Source of the DNA: Mastigocoleus testarum BC008
GTDB taxonomy: Bacteria; Cyanobacteriota; Cyanobacteriia; Cyanobacteriales; Nostocaceae
Assembly (NCBI RefSeq): GCF_001456025.1
Contig: NZ_LMTZ01000129.1
Coordinates: forward strand, 131,247 to 195,246
Direction: 5' to 3'
Length of the DNA stretch: 64,000 nt
Shown here: in pieces, positions 8,151 through 18,088 of the stretch
How positions within the stretch are numbered: position 1 is the first letter of the stretch
Layout of the letters: every line of letters starts with the position of its first letter
The notes under the pieces: model-generated
What the model was told of the DNA's origin: nothing
Seen by the model: the letters and a program-made list of their open reading frames with translations, nothing else
Databases searched by the model: none
Made by a program: the position numbers and the translations under genes

Positions 8151-10865
8151 ATGGATTTAATTCTCTGTCATACAACAGCCGATTTTGATGCTTTGGGAGC
8201 AGCAGTCGGGCTCAGACTTTTATTACCTGGTAGCAAGATAGTGTTACCTGGAGGTAGTCATCCAGGTGTGCGGGAATTTTTGGCTTTGCATCGCGATGAA
8301 TATCCCCTAATTGAAAGACGTTCGGTAAATCCCCATGATATACGTACTCTGGCTGTGGTGGATACTCAACAACGCGATCGCTTAGGAAAGGTTGCAGAGT
8401 GGTTTGATTTACCCAATATTAAAGAAGTAATTGTTTACGACCATCACTTAGAGCAAAAGTTAGATCTTCCTGCGACCAAATCTTATATTTCACGGGTGGG
8501 TGCGGTAACAACGTTGATTGTTGAACAATTACAGCAGCAGCAAATTTCCCTGACGCCTTCAGAAGCAACGGTGATGGCTTTGGGTATTCACGCTGATACT
8601 GGTTCACTAACTTACGACTTGGCGACATCGCGGGATGCTTTGGCTTTAGCTTGGCTGATGGAGCAAGGTGCAAGTTTGTCTATTGTTGCTGAGTATGCAG
8701 AACCTGGCTTGTCTACAGAATTACAACAACTGTTAACCCTTGCATTGGATAATTTGCAAACTCAAGAAATTCGAGGGTATAAAATTGCTTGGGTAACTTT
8801 GAATACTGATAATTTTGTACCGGGATTGTCTACTTTGGCATCAGAGTTATTGGAATTGACAGAAATTGATGCTTTAATTCTGGTAAATAATATAAAGCAA
8901 GATGGTAATAACCGTTTGAGCATCATTGGGCGATCGCGAATTAAGAATAGTAACCTCAATGATATTTTCAAGGGATTAGGTGGAGGAGGTCACGCTCAAG
9001 CTGCTTCATTAAGCTTGCGGAATGCAGATGCTAAAACAATACTAAATGAAGTTTTGGAAGAGTTAAGGGCGATTATTCCCCATCCCCCAACTGCTAGGGA
9101 TTTAATGTCTTCACCGGTACGCACGATTCTCCCACAAACTACTATTGAGGAAGCTCATCGCACTTTATTGCGTTACGGACATTCGGGTTTATCAGTAGTT
9201 GACGGGAAAAAACATTTGGTGGGAATTATTTCTCGACGCGATCTAGATATTGCCCTGCATCACCGTTTCCCCCATGCACCCGTTAAGGGCTACATGACAA
9301 AAAATCTTAAGACTATTACGCCAGATACTACGCTGCCACAAATTGAGTCCTTGATGGTAACTTACGATATTGGGCGCTTACCGGTATTGGAAAACGAACG
9401 CCTAGTTGGTATTGTCACTCGTACGGATGTTTTGCGGGAATTACATCAGGAAAGAGAAGCTTCAGAAGGAAGAAACGGAGAAGGAGATAGCGGACTCGTA
9501 GAAGATCGAGTTAATTTACCGACTTTAGGAGAACTACGTTCTCGCCTTGCACCTCCCCTGTGGGAATTTCTCACCAAAGCATCATTGCAAGCAAAGCAAC
9601 GGGGATGGCATCTTTACTTGGTTGGGGGAGCAGTACGCGATCTGTTGTTAGCAAATCCCAATGAACCTTTGCTAATTCAAGATATTGACATGGTAGTGGA
9701 TGGTTTTCACAGTGCTGCTGATGTTGGTGCTGGGGTAGAACTAGCAAAAGCACTTCAAGAAATTTATCCTAATACCCGTTTGGAAGTTCATGGTTCTTTT
9801 CAAACTGCTGCTTTGCTCTGGCGCAAAGATCCAGTATTGGGTTCTATGTGGGTAGATATCGCAACTGCAAGAACAGAATTTTACCCTTATCCTGCAGCAA
9901 ATCCAGAAGTAGAAGCTAGTTCTATTCGGCAAGATTTATATCGACGGGATTTCACGATCAATGCTCTGGCGTTGCGACTTACACCACCTCGCCCAGGGAA
10001 ATTGATGGATTTCTTTGGTGGTTTATTAGATTTACACGCCAAGCAAATTCGGGTTTTACACGTTAATAGCTTTATTGAAGATCCGACTCGTATTTATCGC
10101 GCTGTTCGCTTCGCTGTTCGTCTCGGTTTTACAATTGAGTGCCAAACTGAAGAATATATCCGTTATGCGATCGAAAGCGGTGTTTACGATCGCACAACGA
10201 AGGAAAATCATAAAGCACCAGCTCTACAAACTCGTTTAAAAGCAGAATTAAAACATATCCTCCAAGCTTCTTACTGGAAAGTTGCTTTACAGTTATTAGG
10301 GGACTTGGGAGCATTACAGTGTATCCATCCTACACTGAAGTTAGACGACGAACTTTTGCGCCAGTTGCGGTTAATGGAACGTTGTTTGCAACGCTTTGAC
10401 CCCGAGCAGCAAAGGTTTGTTCATTGGCAAATGCGCATAGAAGCAATAATTGCTTTTCTCAAACCAGAATATCGTTACTTAGTGGCTAAAAATCTTCAGT
10501 TACAAGATGAAAGTATTAGACGTTTGCAAAATTTAGCTTCAACCCAAGAAATAGTCTTGGAGTCTTTACCAGAGTGCGATCGCTCCAGCCAAATTGTTAA
10601 GCTATTAAGGCATTACGATTTACCTATGCTGATTTTAATTGCTCTACGCAGTCCGCGTAAAATTAGACAGCAAATTTGGCATTATGCGACTGTTTTAGCA
10701 AATGTTCAACCAATTTTTAATGGGAACGATTTGAAAAAATTCGGTTACAAACCAGGACCAAAATATAAGCAGATTTTAGATGATTTGTTGTCTGCTACTT
10801 TGGATGGAGAAATTACCAATAAGATTGAGGCAAAAGAGTTTTTAACTAAAAGTTATCCTTTATGA
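8151..10865 (+). CDS. DHH-CBS-tRNA nucleotidyltransferase fusion (CCA or A-adding type)
   Basis: This 904-residue protein fuses three parts. A DHH/DHHA1 phosphoesterase comes first, with ADFDALGAAVG, VVDTQQRDRLG, VYDHHLEQ near residue 96 and GGGGHAQAAS near 277. Two CBS domains lie at about 315-435. A class II nucleotidyltransferase head follows, with LVGGAVRDLLL near 490 and the metal-binding DIDMVVDG, then RDFTINALAL and PTRIYRAVRFAVRLGF. The last part completes tRNA 3' ends by adding CCA or only the terminal A. The DHH part may hydrolyse oligonucleotides or cyclic dinucleotides, with the CBS pair sensing adenine nucleotides. The frame is open from 8022, but the first 43 codons are translated repeat DNA, so the ATG at 8151 is preferred. 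The protein is probably cytoplasmic. Confidence 0.93.
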   Translation: MDLILCHTTADFDALGAAVGLRLLLPGSKIVLPGGSHPGVREFLALHRDEYPLIERRSVNPHDIRTLAVVDTQQRDRLGKVAEWFDLPNIKEVIVYDHHLEQKLDLPATKSYISRVGAVTTLIVEQLQQQQISLTPSEATVMALGIHADTGSLTYDLATSRDALALAWLMEQGASLSIVAEYAEPGLSTELQQLLTLALDNLQTQEIRGYKIAWVTLNTDNFVPGLSTLASELLELTEIDALILVNNIKQDGNNRLSIIGRSRIKNSNLNDIFKGLGGGGHAQAASLSLRNADAKTILNEVLEELRAIIPHPPTARDLMSSPVRTILPQTTIEEAHRTLLRYGHSGLSVVDGKKHLVGIISRRDLDIALHHRFPHAPVKGYMTKNLKTITPDTTLPQIESLMVTYDIGRLPVLENERLVGIVTRTDVLRELHQEREASEGRNGEGDSGLVEDRVNLPTLGELRSRLAPPLWEFLTKASLQAKQRGWHLYLVGGAVRDLLLANPNEPLLIQDIDMVVDGFHSAADVGAGVELAKALQEIYPNTRLEVHGSFQTAALLWRKDPVLGSMWVDIATARTEFYPYPAANPEVEASSIRQDLYRRDFTINALALRLTPPRPGKLMDFFGGLLDLHAKQIRVLHVNSFIEDPTRIYRAVRFAVRLGFTIECQTEEYIRYAIESGVYDRTTKENHKAPALQTRLKAELKHILQASYWKVALQLLGDLGALQCIHPTLKLDDELLRQLRLMERCLQRFDPEQQRFVHWQMRIEAIIAFLKPEYRYLVAKNLQLQDESIRRLQNLASTQEIVLESLPECDRSSQIVKLLRHYDLPMLILIALRSPRKIRQQIWHYATVLANVQPIFNGNDLKKFGYKPGPKYKQILDDLLSATLDGEITNKIEAKEFLTKSYPL

Positions 10866-10975
10866 GTAATGAGTAATAAGTAATGAGTAATAAGTAATGA
10901 GTAATAAGTAATAAGTAATGAGTAATAAGTAATGAGTAATGAGTAATAAGTAATGAGTAATAAGTAACAAGTAAT
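10863..10975. repeat. Heptamer array, GTAATGA/GTAATAA units
   Basis: A tandem array of seven-base units alternating GTAATGA and GTAATAA begins at the stop codon of the nucleotidyltransferase gene. It is about 110 bases long. The unit encodes in-frame stops on the plus strand. Confidence 0.9.
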
Positions 10976-11063
10976 GTTAGCGTAAGTAGGGCGCAACAGC
11001 ACACAGCAGCGATAAAAAATTAATAATGTAATTACCATTAGTCCCGAAGAAACGGGAGCGTAT

Positions 11064-11127
11064 ACCAATTACCAATTACCAATTACCAATTACCAATTAC
11101 CAATTACCAATTACCAATTACCAATTA
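11064..11127. repeat. Heptamer array, ACCAATT units
   Basis: About nine perfect tandem copies of ACCAATT lie just after the 3' end of the GMC-DUF1080 gene. The short open frame on the minus strand here is a translation of this array and the previous one, and is not a gene. Confidence 0.9.
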
Positions 11128-11149
11128 CTCACATCAAGTTGAACCCGGA

Positions 11150-13699
11150 TTACAATTCCCGAATCCGAATATTACGGAATTGCACAACCTCAGTATGACA
11201 TTGCAACCCAATGTAACCTTCGGAACGCTTTTTATTACCGTCGCTGGGAGCGTCAAAACCTAGAAGTTCGGCAAAAGTTCCGGAACTAACTAATAGATCG
11301 TTTAATTTGACCTCGATTTCATTACCTTGAACTCTAATTTCATAACTATTCCAACAGTTTGTTTTTCCTGAATTACGAGATTGAAAAACTTTTGCAGCCC
11401 AACGCTGAGCGGGGAAAATTTCGTAGACAGATCCTGTCTTGTGCAGGGGACTTCCGTAGATGTCGTTGGTAAAGTCGTATCCCTGTTCGTCAATTTGAAC
11501 TTCAATGCTGGAATCATAAAAATCATTAGCATTTAATGTCTCCGGATCTGGCATCCGTAAGAAAATTCCCGAATTAGCTTCTATATCGAAAGCCCGCCAA
11601 TCTAACTTGAGGATAAAATCCTGAAACTTTTGGCGTGTAAACCAGACTACACCCAAGGAAACATTATTATTACCAAGTCCTGCACCAAGTACGGGATAAG
11701 GTTGATTGGAAACATCAAAGAAGTTTTGACTTCCCAAACTTGTAATTTTCCAGCCGTCATTAAGGAAGTTTCCACTATACAAGGTTTGAAATCCTGGTTC
11801 ATCTCCAACAAAATCAACAGACTGATAACGTTCGATAATTGAACCGGCAATTTTGCGGGATAGGGCTATGCCAGTTGGAACTGGATTGGCTGAACCTACG
11901 GTGGGGAAAATTGACTGATCCACGCAATAACAGTTGCTCACGTGGTGAAAACGACCATTGGCATCCGTAACAGACTTGGTATAATCTGTACCTATCCACA
12001 AAGTACCTGACTCATGATAAGTGGTACCAATACCGTCTGCACCTCCTCCACAGTATTCAATGGGTGCGTTTGGATCTTGAATCCCCGCACTTCCTGAGGG
12101 CTGATTTGTTAAAGCTTCAATAAAAGCAAACGCTGCTTGAGATTGGTTATTACGAACGGCTACATCGTCACTATTTTCTACTAAATTTACATAGGCTTTG
12201 GGAACTCGAAGTTGTTCTGTACCGTATACATCGTCCCCTGTTCCTCCAAAGGGATTGACACCTATCCAACTGACATTGGGATTACTACCAACGGGACTGG
12301 TGCGATCGCCAAAGGTTTCGCCCACGGTACGAATTCTGACTACAATGCGGTCGTTACCAATTCCTCGCTGTGCTTCCCGAATTGATTCCACATCTTCGAT
12401 GTTCGGCACCATTTGGTAAAGAAATCTTTCTGGATCTTTACTGGCACCGGGAAAGACAGGAACATCCATATTAGGAGCAGCGTAAAATTGAAAGTGAAAT
12501 TGTCCCACGCCTTGGTTTGTCTGTGTGGAACCAGTAATATGAAGGGCTGCCGTTTTGATGACGGTAGGATCTGGTTGGGGGAGATTAAGAGCATCCCGTC
12601 TGATGCGCCAAGTAAAATTATCGCGGACGTGAAACATTAAATTGCGCCCCATTAATTCTCCTGTTGGAGCTAATTGCTGTGGGCGAGGGAAAGAATTTAA
12701 AGCTAACCTGGTGGAATTAATGGTGTTTCCTGCAATGACTACCATTGCGCTTGGTTTGAGATCCAAACGTACTACGCGAGCTTTACTCTTATCCTGGGGG
12801 TTAGCCGGATCGATTAATGCCACTACAACTTGAGTTACGCGCCCATTAACAGTTTCCAGTTTTAAAACTTCTGCATAGGGAACCAAGAACAACTTGCGCT
12901 GTGCATCACTTCCACCACTAATTTCAGCATCTTCACGGATCGAGTCCAATAGTAAAGGAAGGCTGCTAAATTTATCAAGACTGAATAACCCAGATCCTGG
13001 AGTCTCTCCTTGAACTGCAATGGGTGGTGCTAATACAGCTTTGAGAGAATTAACTTTGTTGTCACTGACAACTTCTTCACTCTTAGTTTTTAAATTTTCA
13101 TATAAAGGACCCCGAATAAAATCTTGAACTGGGTAAGCACCTATTTCGCGTTCAATATATTCATATCCATCCTGTTGATTATTTTGAAACAGATATTCTT
13201 TGACATCATCAGGCCAAAGCAAATCCCCATCTGTATCGACTTTGTCTAAATCTTCTTCTACGAGGCGCGGAGACCAGCCTCCCCAAAATAAAGACTTTCC
13301 ACCAATACAGCGATGATGTTGTACAAAAGTGTTTTCGTTAGTTTGTCCTGGTTCAACTAAGTTTTCTAAGACTAAAGAGCCAATATTACCAATACGAGTT
13401 AAGTTTTGTACGTGCTCGGTAATTAAAAAAGGACCTGACTCCAAAACCAAAACTCGAGGAGCTTGATTTTGTTGATCCATCCGCCTGCCAAATTCAAATA
13501 GCTTTGCTGCTGTGTAGGCTCCATACATCCCCGAGCCAATAACAATTGCATCAAATTGTCCGCCTCCTTGAGCCCCAAGAATCTCTTCCCAAGTATTGCA
13601 AACAAAACGCGATACACCATCTAAAGAAAACGTTGTTCTTTGAACGTCAGGAACTGTCTGAATTGGTTCCCCGGAATCCTGTAATCGGTTCAAAACCAT
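11150..13699 (-). CDS. GMC-type FAD oxidoreductase fused to a DUF1080 (3-keto-disaccharide hydrolase-like) domain
   Basis: This 849-residue protein has two enzymatic parts. The first 620 or so residues form a GMC-type flavoprotein, with the dinucleotide-binding motif VIGSGMYGAYTAAK near residue 52, a substrate/FAD segment CIGGKSLFWGGWSPRL, and the C-terminal GMC block near YHESGTLWIGTDY and PTVGSANPVPTGIALS. The last 200 or so match the DUF1080 beta-sandwich (FDIEANSGIFLRMP, NCWNSYEIRVQGNEIEVKLN, SEGYIGLQ). DUF1080 proteins have been linked to cleavage of 3-keto-glycosides, and GMC-like enzymes can oxidise sugars at C3, so the fusion could do both steps; that is inference. No clear signal peptide is seen. 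The GAGGT before the ATG supports the start. Confidence 0.85.
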   Translation of the reverse strand: MVLNRLQDSGEPIQTVPDVQRTTFSLDGVSRFVCNTWEEILGAQGGGQFDAIVIGSGMYGAYTAAKLFEFGRRMDQQNQAPRVLVLESGPFLITEHVQNLTRIGNIGSLVLENLVEPGQTNENTFVQHHRCIGGKSLFWGGWSPRLVEEDLDKVDTDGDLLWPDDVKEYLFQNNQQDGYEYIEREIGAYPVQDFIRGPLYENLKTKSEEVVSDNKVNSLKAVLAPPIAVQGETPGSGLFSLDKFSSLPLLLDSIREDAEISGGSDAQRKLFLVPYAEVLKLETVNGRVTQVVVALIDPANPQDKSKARVVRLDLKPSAMVVIAGNTINSTRLALNSFPRPQQLAPTGELMGRNLMFHVRDNFTWRIRRDALNLPQPDPTVIKTAALHITGSTQTNQGVGQFHFQFYAAPNMDVPVFPGASKDPERFLYQMVPNIEDVESIREAQRGIGNDRIVVRIRTVGETFGDRTSPVGSNPNVSWIGVNPFGGTGDDVYGTEQLRVPKAYVNLVENSDDVAVRNNQSQAAFAFIEALTNQPSGSAGIQDPNAPIEYCGGGADGIGTTYHESGTLWIGTDYTKSVTDANGRFHHVSNCYCVDQSIFPTVGSANPVPTGIALSRKIAGSIIERYQSVDFVGDEPGFQTLYSGNFLNDGWKITSLGSQNFFDVSNQPYPVLGAGLGNNNVSLGVVWFTRQKFQDFILKLDWRAFDIEANSGIFLRMPDPETLNANDFYDSSIEVQIDEQGYDFTNDIYGSPLHKTGSVYEIFPAQRWAAKVFQSRNSGKTNCWNSYEIRVQGNEIEVKLNDLLVSSGTFAELLGFDAPSDGNKKRSEGYIGLQCHTEVVQFRNIRIREL

Positions 13700-14625
13700 T
13701 GCAATACCTCACATATTAAACTTGTTATCGTAATCAAGTCGAAGCACAAATTCTTATTACGTTTAATTGATTAAGACTTATGCATTGATAAATTATTGTG
13801 TGAATGAAGAATTACCATTGCCCTATTCACAAAACATAAGTTCAGCACAAGCAATGTTTCCATCGCAAGAATTATGGAGTGCGTACGCTCACATTTCCGA
13901 CAATAATTACGTTATGTCTGTCTTCTGCTAACTTTTTTGTTCGCAAGGTAGACCAAGCTCTGCCCGTAGAGCATCAAGCTATATATTTTTATTGATGCGA
14001 GCGAAATCAACTTATACAGTTTCACTTTCCAAAATTTTTGTTTCTCAGCGTTAGAAAAATTTTATTAATGCAGAAATTCAAATCAAAAATATTGAGTTCA
14101 ACATTGCAAAATACGTAATTGCACTAGCAGTTTATTGGTATATAGTATTTAATTTATAATTCACAATATTTTTTATGAGTATCAAAATAAACTTTGAATA
14201 AATCTTTATGACTAGATGAGGAAACAACTTTTAGTCGAGAGAAAATAATTTCTTAGAATTATAAGTCTATTCTTGTTTTACTGTTTTGCTGAAAATCGAC
14301 AAAGTTTAAAAAATTAGGCTTAGATTCCCTATGCAACTTGATTTCTAAAGTTAAAAACAATAAGATACGCACTTTGCTCTCACAATTATTGTATGGCGAT
14401 ACTTTAATATTTGACTTAGGTAAAGTGACTCAGTATACTCAGACACAACCTCGAATGTAATTTTACATAAACTATGTTGTAGATATTCTTGTAATTTTTA
14501 ATTCAAGTATTTGTATTTTAAATATGTACTATTGTATACTGTGCCTTTCCCGCACAACATACTAAATATTATTCATTAATGTATTCAAATACAACTTCTT
14601 ACCTCCAATTCAAAATCCAAAATCT
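13700..14625. other. Long intergenic region between divergent genes
   Basis: This spacer of 926 bases lies between the GMC-DUF1080 gene and the exported-protein cluster. It is AT-rich, with no open frame longer than about 50 codons and no tandem array. It probably holds the promoters of both flanking units. I see no RNA gene in it. Confidence 0.45.
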
Positions 14626-15855
14626 ATGAATCGTTTGGCTCTAGGGATGTTCGCGCAAGCCCTAGTAATATCATTTTCGTTAGTCACCTCTGTCTCATTC
14701 ACATCCGCAGTTGCTTCCGAAAGCAGTAAAGAGTCAAATGAAATTCGGCAAGATGACTCTACGGTGCAAACAGAAATAGCGCTACCCAAAACTGAGACAG
14801 AACAACAAGAAAACCAAAAAATACGAAAAATTCGCAGTGCTCTAGCTAAAATCTCAAATAGGTCTAAAAAACAACAGTCAGAAATAATTTTAAGGACTAT
14901 AAACATTCCCCAAAAAACTATATCGACAATCACTGTAGCCAATTCTCAGTTAGAGAAAGAAGCTGCAAAATCAGTAGAGTTAAATCCAGTATTTTCTATT
15001 GATATAAATAATCAGACTCAAACTGGATCAGAACCAACTTCAAATCGGCAAAACAGCACAACTTTAGCTCAAAACGTCGCAGACCCCAATATAGATCCAG
15101 ATAACTCTGTTGAAGAATCCTTAGAAGAGATTGAAAATATAGAAAGACAATTACGCGATCTAGAAAAAGTCAAAATTAGATCGTACTATTCTTCTCCTAG
15201 TCTAAGTATTTATGTTCCTGTAGGGTATGGTAGCGATAATAATACAGGTTTTGTAGCTGCAAGTTATCAAGATAGAACCCGCCTTGGAAACAAAAATGAT
15301 GCAGCTATTGGTTTTGGTGCAGGCTTTGGTAACTCTAGAAAGTCAGTAGGTGTTGTACTTTCATACACCCTTGCAAGTTTCGGTACTAATAGAGACTTTG
15401 GTACTGGTGGCTTTAATGTTAAGGTACATCGCCAATTTAAGGGAGGTTGGGCTGCTGCAGTTGGGATGAATGGCTTTTTAAATATTGGTGACGATAATGA
15501 TTTTGAACATTCTCTCTATGGTGTAGCGACCAAAATATTCCGGATAAGGGATGATATCAATAAACCTTTCAGTCGTATTGCTGTAACTGCTGGTATCGGT
15601 AATGGAGAATTCCGAACAGAGGAAGCATTAGATAACGACGAGGATAATTTCAATGTTTTTGGTAATGTCGCAGTCCGGGTACATCCTCAAGCTAGCCTGA
15701 TTACTGAGTGGACTGGTCGAGACTTGGGAGTAGGCGCTTCTATCGCACCCTTTAAACATTTTCCTTTCGTTATTACTCCTGCAATACGCGATATTACAGG
15801 TTCTGATCGCGACGCCAGATTTATTTTAAGTGCTGGCTTTGGATTTAAATTTTAG
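14626..15855 (+). CDS. Exported outer-membrane-like beta-barrel protein
   Basis: This 409-residue protein starts with a signal-peptide-like segment (LALGMFAQALVISFSLVTSVSFTSAVAS). A long polar stretch follows to about residue 160, including a short acidic coiled-coil-like segment (SVEESLEEIENIERQLRDLE). The C-terminal 230 residues alternate polar and hydrophobic positions with many Gly and aromatic residues, and the protein ends in Phe (FILSAGFGFKF). That ending is typical of outer-membrane barrels recognised by the BAM complex. I do not recognise a specific family. It leads a three-gene run of exported proteins on the same strand. Confidence 0.72.
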   Translation: MNRLALGMFAQALVISFSLVTSVSFTSAVASESSKESNEIRQDDSTVQTEIALPKTETEQQENQKIRKIRSALAKISNRSKKQQSEIILRTINIPQKTISTITVANSQLEKEAAKSVELNPVFSIDINNQTQTGSEPTSNRQNSTTLAQNVADPNIDPDNSVEESLEEIENIERQLRDLEKVKIRSYYSSPSLSIYVPVGYGSDNNTGFVAASYQDRTRLGNKNDAAIGFGAGFGNSRKSVGVVLSYTLASFGTNRDFGTGGFNVKVHRQFKGGWAAAVGMNGFLNIGDDNDFEHSLYGVATKIFRIRDDINKPFSRIAVTAGIGNGEFRTEEALDNDEDNFNVFGNVAVRVHPQASLITEWTGRDLGVGASIAPFKHFPFVITPAIRDITGSDRDARFILSAGFGFKF

Positions 15856-15890
15856 ATCGAAATTGCAGAACTCCAAAGGTAGAGACATTC

Positions 15891-16388
15891 ATGTTTATAA
15901 ACAGATTAACTGGCGTTATTTTTGGCGCATTATTAGCGTTTAATGGGTTAGTTGCAAATCCCAAACCTACTAGTGCATCTGAAGATAGTGGGGGTAATGT
16001 AAGTCAATCTCCAATACCTCAAACGGCTAATACAGGTACTAGTTCCTTTATAAGTCCACAATCTGTAAACGATATACGAAGATTTATTAACAGCACAAGA
16101 AATAATCGCAATATTCAACGTCAACGCTTTAATAATCGTCGGCGCTTCAGTAACGATCCTTCAACTCCCCCAAGATGTAATTTACGTCGCTTTGCACTTG
16201 GTCCTGCTCCAAGCAATGAAAATGCATCTAGTCGCTCTTGTTCTGCTACTGCAGAAATACCTGTTAGCCCAGATTCTTCAGAGTTAAATGAACTCAATAC
16301 CTTGCTGGAAAACTCCAGAGCTTTTTTAGAACGGGTAAATCAGGATATAGAAGGAACAAGATCTAGAGTTAACAATCGTCTCTGGTAG
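15891..16388 (+). CDS. Exported protein of unknown function
   Basis: This 165-residue protein has an N-terminal signal-like segment (LTGVIFGALLAFNGLVA) and a Ser/Asn/Arg-rich mature part. Two cysteines, in PPRCNLRR and SRSCSATA, could form a disulphide in the periplasm. A short helical C-terminus follows (SELNELNTLLENSRAFLERVNQ). No domain is recognised. It begins 35 bases after the beta-barrel gene and is followed 47 bases later by another exported protein gene, so the three are probably co-transcribed. Confidence 0.6.
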   Translation: MFINRLTGVIFGALLAFNGLVANPKPTSASEDSGGNVSQSPIPQTANTGTSSFISPQSVNDIRRFINSTRNNRNIQRQRFNNRRRFSNDPSTPPRCNLRRFALGPAPSNENASSRSCSATAEIPVSPDSSELNELNTLLENSRAFLERVNQDIEGTRSRVNNRLW

Positions 16389-16435
16389 ATTTTTACTTCG
16401 TTAACCAAAAATATTTAGTGTAGTGGGGAGTTGTT

Positions 16436-17143
16436 ATGCGCCTAATATCTAAAATAAATCGCACTGATATACATATTTCGTTCGGAATCCTGGTCGCAGC
16501 TATTTTGAGTGCTTTGTCAGCATCACCGGTACAGGCTCAAGTTCCAAATCCATTAGAAGTTCCAAGACCAAACCAAGTTGAAACTCCAACCCCAAGTCAA
16601 AGCCAAGAAATTGCTAAAGAACTGTTTGGTAATGATGGGGTAATGTTTGCAGTTGACACTGTTGTAGAGTTTGGGTTTGTTCGATCTTATGGCGCTTATA
16701 AATCTACTTTTGGCGTTAGAAATGAAGAGACTGGAGAAGAAACCGATCTAATCATCGAGGCTAAACCCTCTGATAATCCACAAGACGTTAATTCTCCTTC
16801 TGACTTTAAAACAGAAAACCCTAATGATTTTTTGGGTACTCCAGGAAATACAGTACAAAAAGATACTGCAGAATTTAAATTTGAAGCTGGTAAAAGATAC
16901 AGTTTTTATCTCAGGTCTGAATACCAAGGAAGAGTTGTAGGTACTTTGTATTCTACAGATGCTAACAATAGCAATGGCAAGCGACAAGTAAAATTTGACG
17001 GTGATATTTTTGCCTTGGCAAATGGTGGTAGTTTAATACGTTGGGATGATACAGGTTCTGCATTAGTGAGAAGCGACCAACAAGATACTGATTTTGATGA
17101 TTTTATTATTCGGATTGGCGGTCATGAAAAGTGTGGATGCTAA
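16436..17143 (+). CDS. Exported protein of unknown function
   Basis: This 235-residue protein has a signal peptide ending near SASPVQAQ (cleavage after AQA or QAQ is plausible) and then a Pro-rich linker. The mature domain is beta-rich and acidic. Its tail (TDFDDFIIRIGGHEKCGC) recalls the ending of DUF4114-type extracellular domains, though I am not sure of that. A Cys-Gly-Cys closes the protein. It is the third gene of the exported cluster; the GGGGAG upstream of the ATG at 16436 is a plausible ribosome binding site. Confidence 0.62.
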   Translation: MRLISKINRTDIHISFGILVAAILSALSASPVQAQVPNPLEVPRPNQVETPTPSQSQEIAKELFGNDGVMFAVDTVVEFGFVRSYGAYKSTFGVRNEETGEETDLIIEAKPSDNPQDVNSPSDFKTENPNDFLGTPGNTVQKDTAEFKFEAGKRYSFYLRSEYQGRVVGTLYSTDANNSNGKRQVKFDGDIFALANGGSLIRWDDTGSALVRSDQQDTDFDDFIIRIGGHEKCGC

Positions 17144-17758
17144 ATTAGCATTTATGCATTTATGCATTTGTAAGCTTGATAGTACTTAGTTAATTTAATT
17201 AGTGTCTTTGACATTTGAAAATATAAAACTTTGCTATTTTGTTTTTGTTTTTCATTCTATTGTTTCGAAACTTATTCTCTTGAAACTTGTTCTCTTGAAA
17301 CTTATTCTCTCTAAATTTTATTCTGCTAAACTGTAGCTATTAAATTAAGTATTACTCCATCTCAGACTATATATTTTAAACTGAGAGTAATCTTACAATT
17401 GTCAGAGCAGAAAATAAAGATATTAAAAAATATCTAATTCGCCCATTATTCAGACTAATAGGGCGCTATTTATTTCCATTGAGATTTGATAATTTGAAAA
17501 AAATCCATTTCGAATATTTCTAAAAAAACCTTTTAATCCCCGATCCTGATTCTTCTGTTTCCTAATAAAACTCTATATTTCTTAATTTTTTTTTAATTTT
17601 TTGGGATGGGATCGATAAATTTGAATTCCTTGTCTTGGCGTACGATAAACCTTACTTGACCAGGAAAAACATTTTCTCAAAAATAACAGTAATGAAATAG
17701 AAGCATCGAAGTGTGATAGCGAGTTATAATTTTTTGCAGACGAACGTAACAAAAATTT
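17144..17758. other. Intergenic region with an imperfect hairpin
   Basis: This AT-rich spacer is about 615 bases long. It holds a short direct repeat of ATTTATGC near 17150, the 15-base array listed separately at 17267-17310, and a weak stem pairing CGCCC (17440-17444) with GGGCG (17461-17465). I see no gene in it. Confidence 0.45.
17267..17310. repeat. Three tandem copies of a 15-base unit
   Basis: Three near-identical copies of GAAACTTATTCTCTT run head to tail. The middle copy has G for A at position 8, and the last copy ends differently. Confidence 0.85.
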
Positions 17759-18088
17759 ATGACTAACCCCCTTGTAGAAGCTTTCTTCGTTGGTAGAGCT
17801 GTCGCCGAGGTATTGACCGAACGGATGGAAAATACTTTCACTGATACTTTAAGCGAACTAGGTAAATTTGAAGCTGAAGCCAAAGAGCATTTGCGCGCCT
17901 TTACAGAAGAAGTGATGGAAAAGGCAAATCGTGCTGCAGAAGCTGCTGGTACTGGTGAAGCAGCAACAGGTATGGGACAAACTTCAAGTTCTGAACCAGA
18001 TGATTTGCAAGCTGTAATTGATGAATTACGAGCAGAAATTGCCCTGTTGCGCACAGAAATTCAAAGATATCGTAGTAATTCTGTCTAA
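17759..18088 (+). CDS. Small conserved cyanobacterial protein (possibly DUF6825)
   Basis: This 109-residue acidic protein is predicted to be mostly helical. It has a conserved-looking N-terminus (MTNPLVEAFFVGRAVAEVL), a central helix rich in Glu, Lys and Ala, a flexible Gly/Thr/Ser linker near 60-80, and a C-terminal amphipathic coiled-coil-like helix (LQAVIDELRAEIALLRTEIQ). From memory it matches a family found in cyanobacteria and plastids (DUF6825), whose function I do not know. It sits 185 bases upstream of the ABC1-kinase gene on the same strand. Confidence 0.75.
   Translation: MTNPLVEAFFVGRAVAEVLTERMENTFTDTLSELGKFEAEAKEHLRAFTEEVMEKANRAAEAAGTGEAATGMGQTSSSEPDDLQAVIDELRAEIALLRTEIQRYRSNSV

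Noticed and set aside
10853..11068. Minus-strand open frame rich in Leu, Ile, Thr and Tyr
   Set aside because: Most of it is translated from the GTAATGA array, so its hydrophobic look is an artefact of the repeat.
13960..13985. A tRNA-like stem (GCTCT pairing with AGAGC)
   Set aside because: There is only one five-base stem, without the D arm, T arm or acceptor stem needed for a tRNA.
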